Shown: one piece after another, positions 1-7,649 of the stretch
Position numbering within the stretch: the first letter of the stretch is position 1
How the letters are laid out: every line of letters begins with the position of its first letter
From: an uncultured Bacteroidota bacterium
GTDB lineage: Bacteria; Bacteroidota; Bacteroidia; UKL13-3
Assembly (NCBI GenBank): GCA_903907885.1
Contig: CAIVPY010000030.1
Span: forward strand, 1 to 10,828
Direction: 5' to 3'
DNA: 10,828 nucleotides
Program-made: the position numbers and the translations under genes
The notes under the pieces: model-generated
Told to the model about the DNA's origin: nothing
Database searches by the model: none
Seen by the model: only the letters and a program-made list of their open reading frames with translations

Positions 1-1
1 A

Positions 2-2989
2 AAAGGACATCCTATATTACTTAACCGTGCTCCTACTCTACATAGATTAGGTATTCAAGCGTTCCAACCAAAACTAATCGAAGGAAAAGCTATTCAGTTA
101 CATCCTTTGGTGTGTACAGGTTTTAATGCGGATTTTGACGGTGATCAGATGGCTGTTCACGTTCCACTTGGAAATGCAGCTATTTTGGAAGCTCAATTAT
201 TGATGCTTGCACCGCATAATATCTTAAACCCTGCTAATGGTGCTCCAATTGCAGTACCTTCTCAGGACATGGTTTTGGGATTGTATTACATCACCAAACA
301 ACGTAAACACACCGAAGAATATCCAATTAAAGGTGAAGGCTTACATTTCTATTCTTCAGAAGAAGCAATTATTGCTTACAACGAAGGTAGAGTGCACATG
401 CACGCTAGCGTTAAATGCCGCGTAAATGTGATGGAAGATGATGTATTAGTAAGCAAAATCATCGATACAACTATGGGTAGAATTTTATTCAACCTAGTAG
501 TACCTGAAGAATTTGGTTATATCAACGATATCTTAACTAAGAAAAACTTACGTGATATTATCGGTGAAGTAGTTACTGTTTGTGGTATGGATAAATGTGC
601 TAAGTTCCTTGATGCTATCAAAGAATTAGGATACCAAGCCGCTTTCAAAGGAGGTTTATCATTTAACTTAAGTTATGTGAAAATTCCTGATGAAAAAGCA
701 AAATTTGTAAATGCTGCGCAAGCTGAAGTTGATGAAATACGTAGCAACTACGAGCAAGGTTTCATTACCAACAACGAGCGTTATAACCAAGTAATTGACG
801 TTTGGACTCGTGTTAACAATAAGTTAGCCGATACATTATTAAAACAATTACGCGAAGATCAACAAGGATTCAACCCTGTTTACATGATGTTGGATTCTGG
901 AGCGCGTGGTAGTAAAGAACAAATTCGTCAGTTGGGTGGTATGAGGGGATTGATGGCAAAACCACAAAAAAATCTTGTGGGTGGAACCGGAGAGATTATC
1001 GAGAATCCAATTTTATCGAACTTCCGTGAAGGACTATCCGTTATCGAATACTTTATCTCTACCCACGGTGCACGTAAAGGTTTGGCCGATACCGCTTTGA
1101 AAACTGCGGATGCGGGTTACTTAACTCGTAGGTTACATGACGTAGCACAAGATGTGGTAATTAATGAGCAAGATTGCGGTACCCTACGTGGTATTCCAAT
1201 TTCAGCACTTAAAGATAATGAAGAAGTTGTAGAGCCATTGTTTGAACGTATTTTAGGTCGTACAAGTTTGCATGATTTATATGATCCATTAACTGGAGAA
1301 TTATATTGTAAGTCAGGTGAATTAATCGTAGAAAAAACAGCAAATAAAATTGAAGCTTCTCCAATAGAAATTATGGAGATACGCTCAGCTCTTACTTGCG
1401 AAGCTAAGATTGGAGTTTGTGCTAAATGTTATGGTAGAAATCTATCAACAGGTAGATTAGCCCAAAGAGGGGACTCAGTAGGTGTAATTGCAGCACAATC
1501 AATTGGTGAGCCAGGTACACAGCTTACACTTCGTACATTCCACGTGGGTGGTGCAGCATCAAACATTGCTACTGAAAGCAAGATGACTGCTAAATTTGCT
1601 GGTATATTAGAATTTGAAGAAATTAGAACGGTAAAGAGTGAAATAGATGGTGTGAAGGTTGATACTGTTTTAGGTCGTCAGGGTGAAATTAGAATTTTGG
1701 ATGAGGTTACGCGTAACCCTATCATGGCTATAAATATTCCTTACGGTGCGCATTTGGTTGTTAAAGACGGACAAACCATTGCTAAAGGTGATGCTATCTG
1801 TAGTTGGGATCCATACAATGCGGTAATTCTTTGCGAAGAGCCTGGTAAGGTTAAGTTCGAAAGTTTAATCGAGAATATTACTTACAAAGACGAAAGCGAT
1901 GAGCAAACTGGTCACCGCGAGAAAGTAGTTATTGAAAGTAAAGATAAAACCAAAATTGCATCCATCATCATGGTTGACAAAAAAGGTGAACCACAGAAGG
2001 AGTATAACTTACCTGTGGGTGCACACATTGTGGTTGAAGAAGGTGCAACATTAACCGCAGGTGGTATTTTAGTTAAGATTCCACGTGTGGTTGGTAAAAC
2101 CCGAGATATCACTGGAGGTTTACCACGTGTTACTGAGTTGTTCGAAGCACGTAATCCTTCAAACCCTGCTGTTGTTACCGAGATTGATGGTGTAGTTACA
2201 TTTGGTGGTATCAAACGTGGTAACCGCGAAATTGTTATCACATCAAAAGATGCTGAGGTTAAAAAATACATGGTGCCACTTTCTAAACATATTCTTGTTC
2301 AAGAAAATGACTTTGTTAAAGCAGGTTCATCATTAAGTGATGGTTCTATATCACCACAAGATATATTGCGTATCGAAGGCCCACAAGCTGTTCAACGTTA
2401 TATCTTAAATGGTATCCAAGAGGTTTACCGTTTACAAGGTGTAAAAATCTCTGATAAACACATCGAGGTGATTACACGTCAGATGATGAGTAAATTGGAA
2501 GTGATTGATCCAGGTGACACATTATTACTTGAAGGCGAAAACGTAGATCGTTATACATTCAAAGATACTAACGATTGGATTTTTGATAAGAAAGTAGTTT
2601 TAGAGGCAGGTGATTCAAACAATATTAAACCTGGTCAGATTATTAGCTTACGTAAATTACGTGACGAGAACTCAATGCTAAGACGTAAAGACCTGAAATT
2701 GGTTGAAGTGCGTGATGCTGAATCAGCAACTGCTGTTCAAGTTATCATGGGTATTACCAAAGCAAGTTTAGGTACACAAAGCTTTATGAGTGCTGCATCA
2801 TTCCAGGAAACTACCAAAGTGTTGAACGAAGCTGCCATTTCGGGCAAAGTAGATCACATGATGGGATTGAAAGAAAACGTAATTGTTGGACATTTAATTC
2901 CTGCCGGTACTGGTATGCGTGAGTACGAAAAATTAATAGTTGGCTCAAAAGAAGAGTTTGATGCACTAGCTGCTTCAAAAGGCGAGTAA
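2..2989 (+). CDS. rpoC: DNA-directed RNA polymerase subunit beta' (5'-truncated)
   Basis: This is the C-terminal ~995 residues of RNA polymerase beta', the subunit carrying the catalytic Mg and the trigger loop; roughly the first 430 residues lie left of the window. The frame is open from base 2, so the internal GTG at 107 is not the start. The active-site motif NADFDGDQM is at 125-151, with its three Asp codons at 131, 137 and 143. Four zinc-binding Cys codons lie at 1175, 1397, 1418 and 1427; their spacing (74, 7, 3 residues) matches E. coli C814/C888/C895/C898. The trigger-loop segment RTFHVGGAAS ends near 1561. It is followed by a ~180-residue insertion resembling SI3, then the second trigger helix (DITGGLPRVTELFEAR) from about 2102. 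The C-terminal conserved blocks GITKASL, SFQETTKVL and GLKENVIVGHLIPAGTG are intact, so the protein ends normally at TAA. Arg codons are mostly CGT, as expected for a highly expressed gene. Identification is certain. Confidence 0.99.
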   Translation, partial: KGHPILLNRAPTLHRLGIQAFQPKLIEGKAIQLHPLVCTGFNADFDGDQMAVHVPLGNAAILEAQLLMLAPHNILNPANGAPIAVPSQDMVLGLYYITKQRKHTEEYPIKGEGLHFYSSEEAIIAYNEGRVHMHASVKCRVNVMEDDVLVSKIIDTTMGRILFNLVVPEEFGYINDILTKKNLRDIIGEVVTVCGMDKCAKFLDAIKELGYQAAFKGGLSFNLSYVKIPDEKAKFVNAAQAEVDEIRSNYEQGFITNNERYNQVIDVWTRVNNKLADTLLKQLREDQQGFNPVYMMLDSGARGSKEQIRQLGGMRGLMAKPQKNLVGGTGEIIENPILSNFREGLSVIEYFISTHGARKGLADTALKTADAGYLTRRLHDVAQDVVINEQDCGTLRGIPISALKDNEEVVEPLFERILGRTSLHDLYDPLTGELYCKSGELIVEKTANKIEASPIEIMEIRSALTCEAKIGVCAKCYGRNLSTGRLAQRGDSVGVIAAQSIGEPGTQLTLRTFHVGGAASNIATESKMTAKFAGILEFEEIRTVKSEIDGVKVDTVLGRQGEIRILDEVTRNPIMAINIPYGAHLVVKDGQTIAKGDAICSWDPYNAVILCEEPGKVKFESLIENITYKDESDEQTGHREKVVIESKDKTKIASIIMVDKKGEPQKEYNLPVGAHIVVEEGATLTAGGILVKIPRVVGKTRDITGGLPRVTELFEARNPSNPAVVTEIDGVVTFGGIKRGNREIVITSKDAEVKKYMVPLSKHILVQENDFVKAGSSLSDGSISPQDILRIEGPQAVQRYILNGIQEVYRLQGVKISDKHIEVITRQMMSKLEVIDPGDTLLLEGENVDRYTFKDTNDWIFDKKVVLEAGDSNNIKPGQIISLRKLRDENSMLRRKDLKLVEVRDAESATAVQVIMGITKASLGTQSFMSAASFQETTKVLNEAAISGKVDHMMGLKENVIVGHLIPAGTGMREYEKLIVGSKEEFDALAASKGE

Positions 2990-3010
2990 TTATTAGAAAT
3001 TAATAAAATT

Positions 3011-3047
3011 AAAAAGTCGGTTAGGCATAAAAGTCAACCGACTTTTT
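3011..3047 (+). terminator. Rho-independent terminator of rpoC
   Basis: A perfect 12-bp inverted repeat (AAAAAGTCGGTT at 3011-3022 and AACCGACTTTTT at 3036-3047) encloses a 13-nt loop and starts 21 nt after the rpoC stop. The right arm ends in five T and runs into further T-rich sequence. It should end the rpoC transcript before the tRNA gene, so the tRNA probably has its own promoter or depends on read-through. Confidence 0.9.
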
Positions 3048-3095
3048 ATTTTTGTGGGGTGTAATAGTTGTGATAAAGTTGGTGGGAGAATAACA

Positions 3096-3118
3096 CCCTT
3101 CGACTGCGCTCAGGATGA
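3096..3118. repeat. Short GC-richer intergenic repeat-like element
   Basis: The segment, with core CTTCGACTGCGCTCAGGA, stands out as GC-rich within AT-rich intergenic DNA. It resembles, from memory, a family of short intergenic sequences (CCCTTCGACTGCGCTCAGGGTGA-like) scattered in many Bacteroidota and other environmental genomes. The ends CCCT and AGGA are nearly complementary, suggesting a weak hairpin. Only one copy is present here, so repeat status rests on recollection and not on this window. Confidence 0.45.
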
Positions 3119-3156
3119 TTTTGTAATCAAGTAACGCAGTAACGAAATAACAAACA

Positions 3157-3228
3157 GGCCTTGTAGTACAATGGATAGTGCGTGAGTTTCCGAAGCTCAA
3201 AATCCAAGTTCGATTCTTGGCAGGGCCA
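3157..3228 (+). tRNA. tRNA-Arg (anticodon CCG)
   Basis: A full cloverleaf can be folded by hand. The acceptor stem is GGCCTTG (3157-3163) with CAGGGCC (3221-3227). The D stem is GTAC/GTGC around the loop AATGGATA, which carries the GG pair and an A at position 20, an arginine identity base. The anticodon stem is TGAGT/GCTCA with loop TTCCGAA, giving anticodon CCG at 3190-3192 and reading codon CGG. The variable loop has 4 nt. The T stem is CCAAG/CTTGG with loop TTCGATT. The discriminator base is A3228. The 3' CCA is not encoded; only CA follows. I saw no convincing promoter directly upstream. The minus-strand open frame across this region is spurious. Confidence 0.95.
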
Positions 3229-3323
3229 CATAATAGAAAATACAAGTAGCAAGAGGTATAAGTGCACTCTCATTAGCGAGAAAGATATTTGCCTTCAAAA
3301 GAAATTAGATGAGATGCAATAAA

Positions 3324-3355
3324 AAAAGGCTGCCCACTTATTCGGGCAGCCTTTT
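3324..3355. terminator. Bidirectional Rho-independent terminator
   Basis: A perfect 12-bp stem (AAAAGGCTGCCC at 3324-3335, GGGCAGCCTTTT at 3344-3355) encloses an 8-nt loop. Read on the minus strand it is followed by a run of seven T and sits about 35 nt past the peptidase stop codon, making a strong terminator for that gene. Read on the plus strand it has four T then CATTT, and could end tRNA-Arg transcripts. It lies between the convergent units. Confidence 0.9.
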
Positions 3356-3389
3356 CATTTCTCTATATAACAATAGAATCGTTTTTTTA

Positions 3390-6300
3390 CTATGGCGTAT
3401 TGGTGTAAATACCATTACTACTATTAATGTCAATTATAGGATAATCGTTAAAATCAACTGAAGCATCACCATTTAAATCGTTCGAATTATAGCCTAAAAT
3501 ACCATTTGAACTAGCAATATCTAAGCTTGGGTAATCATTAAAATCAATCGAACCATCTTGGTTAATATCTCCACTATATATTAGGAAAAGGCTATTTCCT
3601 CCATTTTTCAAATTGTTACCCAAAGCCTTATTCGCTGCATTACTTAGGTTATAGGTCGTACCCGAAGAATTAAATAATACTGGATTTGTACTCCATGTTT
3701 CTATAGAATTTCTATGTTTTAAAACAATGTAATAGGAGTTTCCAATAGCACCCGAAGGAAAATTCAGAGTTGATGTTCCATTGGTATTAAGAATTCCTCT
3801 AACTGAATACACCATAGAAAATGGAGCAGAGGTAGCATGTAATTCAACACTTATGGTATCTGCAATATATGATGGAGTTATTCCGTCAGCATTATAGGGA
3901 GCCGTTACCATGATATTGTTTCCACTGTATAAACCTTCAATAAAGACTGTTAATGCTAATGATACAAAACTTGGTCCCGACCTTGTTACGGTTATAGTAT
4001 ATACTTTTTGAGTTACACCATCAGGTGCTGTAACTTTTACATCAATGGTATTTGCCCCAACATTCAACCCAAGTATAGATGAGGCTTGACTGTTGGCTAC
4101 ATTTGCATAAGAGCCATTGTTAATTCGAACTTGAATGGTAGAAGCGACATCGGCAGCAGTTGGAGTAACCCTTACCGATGATATAGAATTTGCTACCGTT
4201 GAAGCATAGCTTAAAGTGGATGATGCAAATGAAGGTGTGTATGCTCCCGAACTTAATAACAAATTAGAAAGGTTGTTGTTGTTACATATATTCACCACAA
4301 CGGTAATTGAATCTTTGCCTATACAACCGTTTCCATCTGTTCCAGTAAGAACGTATTTAGTTGTTGCACTTGGCACGAATGCAATTCCATTGCTTATACC
4401 TCCAGACCATGAATATGAGTTGGCACCTGAACCCGATAAAGTTACTGAGTTGCCTGTACACACTGATGATGCAGTAGTATTAATACTAACTGTTGGTGGG
4501 GGATTAACATTGATAATAGGAGAACTAAAAGTAGCTGTACATGTTCCATCGCTCATGGTTACGTCATACACTGTGCCGCTAATTGTTGGATAGTAAGTTT
4601 GTGTGGCTCCACTTAAGTTTCCTGTGGTCCATAAATAAGAATAACCAGGAGTGAAGCGATACGCATCATTAGTGGCTGAGAATATGGTACTGTTTCTTCC
4701 TGGAACAAAATAGCCTTTACTACCAGTAGAGTTTTCAATGCCTTGGGTAATTGTTTTTGTTACACCGCTTGTGGCTATGGCAGTGGTATTGCTTATGGTT
4801 GATGTGTGAACCTCAATAATATTGCTTGTTTCATACAATATGGTCTGAACAATAAAAGGATAAGCTACACCACCATAATGAAAGGTAGAATCATTGATGA
4901 TTAATTTCCTGTTTGGTGCTGTCCCAGTGGTGATATATCTAATTTTACTACCATTCGTGCTAACGGGATTTAAATCTCCCCAAGCCGCAGCAATAAAATT
5001 GTTGGGAGAAGCTGTTAAAGGGATGGTTTTACCATAAGTAGTGGTTGACTGAGCAGAAGTAAAAGTAATATATCCATTCGAACATTTGTAAAAAGTGGTG
5101 TAGTTATTTCCAAAGAAATTAAAAGTAAAACCGATAGGTAAGGCTACACTCATGGCATCATCAGTTAATGTAAGGGCTGTTCCTGTGCCTACACCCGTTA
5201 TTGGTGCAAAAGGAATATTACTAACATTGTAAATATTGGTATTGGTTACACTTGGTGTAGCTGTTAACTGCATAGGTGCGCCACTACAACCAATGGTAGG
5301 TGTATTGATAATAGTAGCTGTGAATGCAGGTGCTACTGTAATATAACTTACTTTTGCCAACGAATCTATACCCATGGTATTAGTAACTACTAGCGAAACT
5401 GTGTATGTGCCCGGAGAGCTATATATATGGGTTGGGTTTTGAGTGGTTGATGTGGTGTTATCTCCAAAATACCATAACCATGTCATTGGCTGTGTAGATT
5501 GGTCGGTAAATGTTACACTACCTCCGCATGCAGGTGCAGTGGTGCTAGCTGTGAAATTAGAAACAGGAGTTTGGGTAATAATAATACAATAAGGAGGAAT
5601 ATTGAAGGCCTGTGTTTCGTCACCCGCTACATTGGCACTACCTTGCGATGCACTATAACCCATTCCTCTTCGGGCAAATGCTTGCCAAATAAGGCATTTG
5701 TGAGCATATCCATACATTAAAGAATCGGCACTTAAAATGGCATTACGAGAATCCAAATAACCAGGACCACATGGCTGTAGTTTCATACCTTCTAACACTA
5801 AACTAATGGCAATATTATTTCCTGCAGATGATATGGTAGGGTCTGCGCTATACCCATATTGGTCTATCAAAAGCCACGACATATCCCAAAGCACATCACA
5901 CCATATTTCGCCCATATTGTGAACTTCTGAGCCCTGTGTGGTGTTAGCAATATTGGCATAGGTTTGTGGATTAACAGACATGTTTGTAGAATATGGATAT
6001 CTTCTAATGCCAAGACCAGTGGTAGCTTGTCCTAACACATAAGTTCCCATCCCTCTAGCTGTTGTACCCACATCTCCGGGTTTAATGGTTAGCATCAATG
6101 ACAACCAATCACTCCATCCTTCGCCACCTTGTTCGGCATTTGAAAGGCAACTCGCCTGAGATGGGCCTCCTGTTAATCTATTTGAAACCCCATGCCCAAA
6201 CTCGTGAGATACAATAGCGTTATCAAATGAGCCATCGCGGTTTATTGTAGTATAGTTAAATAAATACATTTGCATTCTAGGCTTAGAGCCGTCAGCAGGG

Positions 6301-7460
6301 GTTGAAAAGTTGGCATTGTTAGTTCCACTGCCATCAAATCCTTCAGCATTTACATAGTCTGCAGCCAATCCACCATGTCCATAATTGTTTTGTTGGAAAT
6401 TGCCCGAAACTTCATCAAATCCTAAATGATATAAATAATCGTGAACGTAGTTATTCACATAAAACAAATTTGTAACAGATGCATTCTGATTTAATAGTGG
6501 CGCATTGGCACTAGAGTAAACAGAATCGAAAACTAAGTTGGATGTACCATCAGGAGAATAACCAGGAAGATTATCATTATTTCTATCTTCATAAGCATAC
6601 ACATTGTTACCTCTAGTAATGGTGTATTCGGCACCTGCAGATCCATCAATGTCGTGCCAACCATAAGGTGATGAAAGTGGGTCTGCTGGGTTTGATAATA
6701 AATTACGGTTTCCAAAAGAGGGGGCTTCAGTGGGGAAATCAAATACCCTATAATCTGGGGCAAATGGGGCAGGGGGTGGGGGAGCCATTGAACTTGAAGG
6801 TGACACCCCAAAGTTACAAGATCTAGTAAAGTCATTTTTCTCAATAAACTTTCCTTTCAAAGCATCTACCCTAATATTCCACCAATGTGGTTCTTTGATT
6901 AATTCAACACTTACATTCCAAGCCAATATCACTTTATCATCTTTGGCTACATAAACCAATTGCACTTCTATTGGGTTAATCGAAACTGTGTTGTCGGTAT
7001 AAATATATTTGTGTTTAACGTCATTGCTTTCGATTAAAATAAGGTTTGAACTTTTTTTCTTGATGTTTGCCAATGCTGCTTTCACACCCTCTTCTGGATT
7101 TAAAGTAGGGGCATCTGCTTTTATCCTTTTAGTTAAATAAGGTACAATACCTGGTCTAAAAACAGCCACTTTGTTTTCTTTGATGGCTACCACGCTTATG
7201 GCATTAAAAAGGGGTATGCCATGATACATCTGTTGCATATATGCATGAGTTATACCTGTTCCTTTGTTTGTGTATTCATCAGACAAAACCCATTCTGCGA
7301 AGTCGTTTTTGTCTATATTATTGTCTTTTGATTGTGATTCGATGTATTGTTTAATGATGTCTTTAGTCTGCTGTCCTTGTGTTTTGGGAGCTATAAACAG
7401 GATAATGGCGATACAAACTAACAATGTTTTTAAATTAGTAATCCTAATCAGTAATTTCAT
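3390..7460 (-). CDS. Secreted M36-family (fungalysin-like) zinc metallopeptidase with PKD/Ig/cadherin-like tail and dockerin-like C-terminus
   Basis: This is a complete 1356-residue secreted endopeptidase. Residues 1-29 form a signal peptide: basic start, hydrophobic core LLVCIAIILFIA, likely cleavage after TQG. A fungalysin/thermolysin-type propeptide follows to about 215, then a Pro-rich linker (PPPPAP, about 225-232) before the catalytic domain. The zinc site is HEFGH at 419-423 (E420 catalytic), with the third ligand E447 in GEGWSD, as in fungalysin. The tail comprises a PKD domain (632-709, with WYFGD); an Ig-like domain split by a ~195-residue beta-rich insertion (insertion about 743-937); a second Ig-like domain (987-1056, C1001 and C1046); a cadherin-like beta-sandwich (about 1063-1160); a further beta-rich module (1167-1290); and two dockerin-like Ca-binding repeats (1297-1314, about 1327-1344). 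It is much longer than fungal M36 enzymes because of the tail. No typical type IX secretion sorting domain is visible at the C-terminus. The ATG at 7458-7460 lacks a Shine-Dalgarno, as is common in Bacteroidota. The gene appears monocistronic, flanked by its own promoter and terminator. The natural substrate is unknown; protein degradation outside the cell is the likely role. Confidence 0.95.
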   Translation of the reverse strand: MKLLIRITNLKTLLVCIAIILFIAPKTQGQQTKDIIKQYIESQSKDNNIDKNDFAEWVLSDEYTNKGTGITHAYMQQMYHGIPLFNAISVVAIKENKVAVFRPGIVPYLTKRIKADAPTLNPEEGVKAALANIKKKSSNLILIESNDVKHKYIYTDNTVSINPIEVQLVYVAKDDKVILAWNVSVELIKEPHWWNIRVDALKGKFIEKNDFTRSCNFGVSPSSSMAPPPPAPFAPDYRVFDFPTEAPSFGNRNLLSNPADPLSSPYGWHDIDGSAGAEYTITRGNNVYAYEDRNNDNLPGYSPDGTSNLVFDSVYSSANAPLLNQNASVTNLFYVNNYVHDYLYHLGFDEVSGNFQQNNYGHGGLAADYVNAEGFDGSGTNNANFSTPADGSKPRMQMYLFNYTTINRDGSFDNAIVSHEFGHGVSNRLTGGPSQASCLSNAEQGGEGWSDWLSLMLTIKPGDVGTTARGMGTYVLGQATTGLGIRRYPYSTNMSVNPQTYANIANTTQGSEVHNMGEIWCDVLWDMSWLLIDQYGYSADPTISSAGNNIAISLVLEGMKLQPCGPGYLDSRNAILSADSLMYGYAHKCLIWQAFARRGMGYSASQGSANVAGDETQAFNIPPYCIIITQTPVSNFTASTTAPACGGSVTFTDQSTQPMTWLWYFGDNTTSTTQNPTHIYSSPGTYTVSLVVTNTMGIDSLAKVSYITVAPAFTATIINTPTIGCSGAPMQLTATPSVTNTNIYNVSNIPFAPITGVGTGTALTLTDDAMSVALPIGFTFNFFGNNYTTFYKCSNGYITFTSAQSTTTYGKTIPLTASPNNFIAAAWGDLNPVSTNGSKIRYITTGTAPNRKLIINDSTFHYGGVAYPFIVQTILYETSNIIEVHTSTISNTTAIATSGVTKTITQGIENSTGSKGYFVPGRNSTIFSATNDAYRFTPGYSYLWTTGNLSGATQTYYPTISGTVYDVTMSDGTCTATFSSPIINVNPPPTVSINTTASSVCTGNSVTLSGSGANSYSWSGGISNGIAFVPSATTKYVLTGTDGNGCIGKDSITVVVNICNNNNLSNLLLSSGAYTPSFASSTLSYASTVANSISSVRVTPTAADVASTIQVRINNGSYANVANSQASSILGLNVGANTIDVKVTAPDGVTQKVYTITVTRSGPSFVSLALTVFIEGLYSGNNIMVTAPYNADGITPSYIADTISVELHATSAPFSMVYSVRGILNTNGTSTLNFPSGAIGNSYYIVLKHRNSIETWSTNPVLFNSSGTTYNLSNAANKALGNNLKNGGNSLFLIYSGDINQDGSIDFNDYPSLDIASSNGILGYNSNDLNGDASVDFNDYPIIDINSSNGIYTNTP

Positions 7461-7521
7461 TTATGTTTATTATTATTATTATAATTAGTTAGTTAATAAT
7501 GAATTTAAAAAATTCAAAAAA

Positions 7522-7529
7522 CAAAAGTA
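7522..7529 (-). promoter_or_regulatory. Candidate Bacteroidota -7 promoter element for the peptidase gene
   Basis: On the minus strand this reads TACTTTTG, an exact match to the TAnnTTTG -7 consensus of the Bacteroidota primary sigma factor. It lies 62 nt before the peptidase ATG. No good -33 TTG is seen at the expected ~19-nt spacing, where CTG occurs, so the promoter might need an activator. The match is short, so confidence is moderate. Confidence 0.5.
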
Positions 7530-7551
7530 GTCGAATCTCTACAGATTTTTC

Positions 7552-7649
7552 AGCTATTTTTCAATTAATCAATATAATTTGTAAAAGTCATATGAATAGC
7601 TCAAATCAAAAATCTTAAATATCAAAATATAATGCCATATTAAGCTATT
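7552..7649. promoter_or_regulatory. Three AGCTATT motifs in alternating orientation (possible operator set)
   Basis: AGCTATT occurs at 7552-7558 (plus), 7595-7601 (minus, reading AATAGCT) and 7643-7649 (plus), with centres 43 and 48 bp apart. Copies 2 and 3 form a perfect 7-bp inverted pair. The first copy sits just upstream of where the peptidase -33 region would be. Similar GATTT tracts precede copies 1 and 2. A role as activator or response-regulator sites is inference; chance is not excluded in AT-rich DNA. Confidence 0.25.

Noticed and set aside
1912..2271. Minus-strand 119-residue frame inside rpoC
   Set aside because: It is antisense to strongly conserved RpoC codons and has no recognisable domain.
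107..2989. GTG at 107 as the start of a 960-residue protein
   Set aside because: The frame is open to base 2 and upstream codons encode conserved RpoC sequence (LNRAPTLHRLG, FQPKLIEGKAI), so this GTG is internal.
3130..3144. Tandem AGTAACG-C-AGTAACG as a promoter or iteron
   Set aside because: There are only two copies of a 7-mer with no further units and no promoter-like match.
3021..3245. Minus-strand 74-residue reading frame
   Set aside because: It lies across the rpoC terminator, the repeat-like element and tRNA-Arg; no protein family is recognisable.
4216..4593. Plus-strand 125-residue frame opposite the peptidase tail
   Set aside because: It is antisense to the Ig-like and cadherin-like domains; low-complexity composition mirrors the repetitive coding strand.
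6533..6844. Minus-strand 103-residue frame overlapping the peptidase in another frame
   Set aside because: The peptidase frame is continuous with recognisable fungalysin sequence here, so this is a shadow and not a frameshift.
7501..7515. GAATTT-AAA-AAATTC inverted repeat as a terminator or operator
   Set aside because: Arms are only 6 bp and AT-only apart from one pair, so the hairpin would be weak and such a palindrome is expected by chance here.
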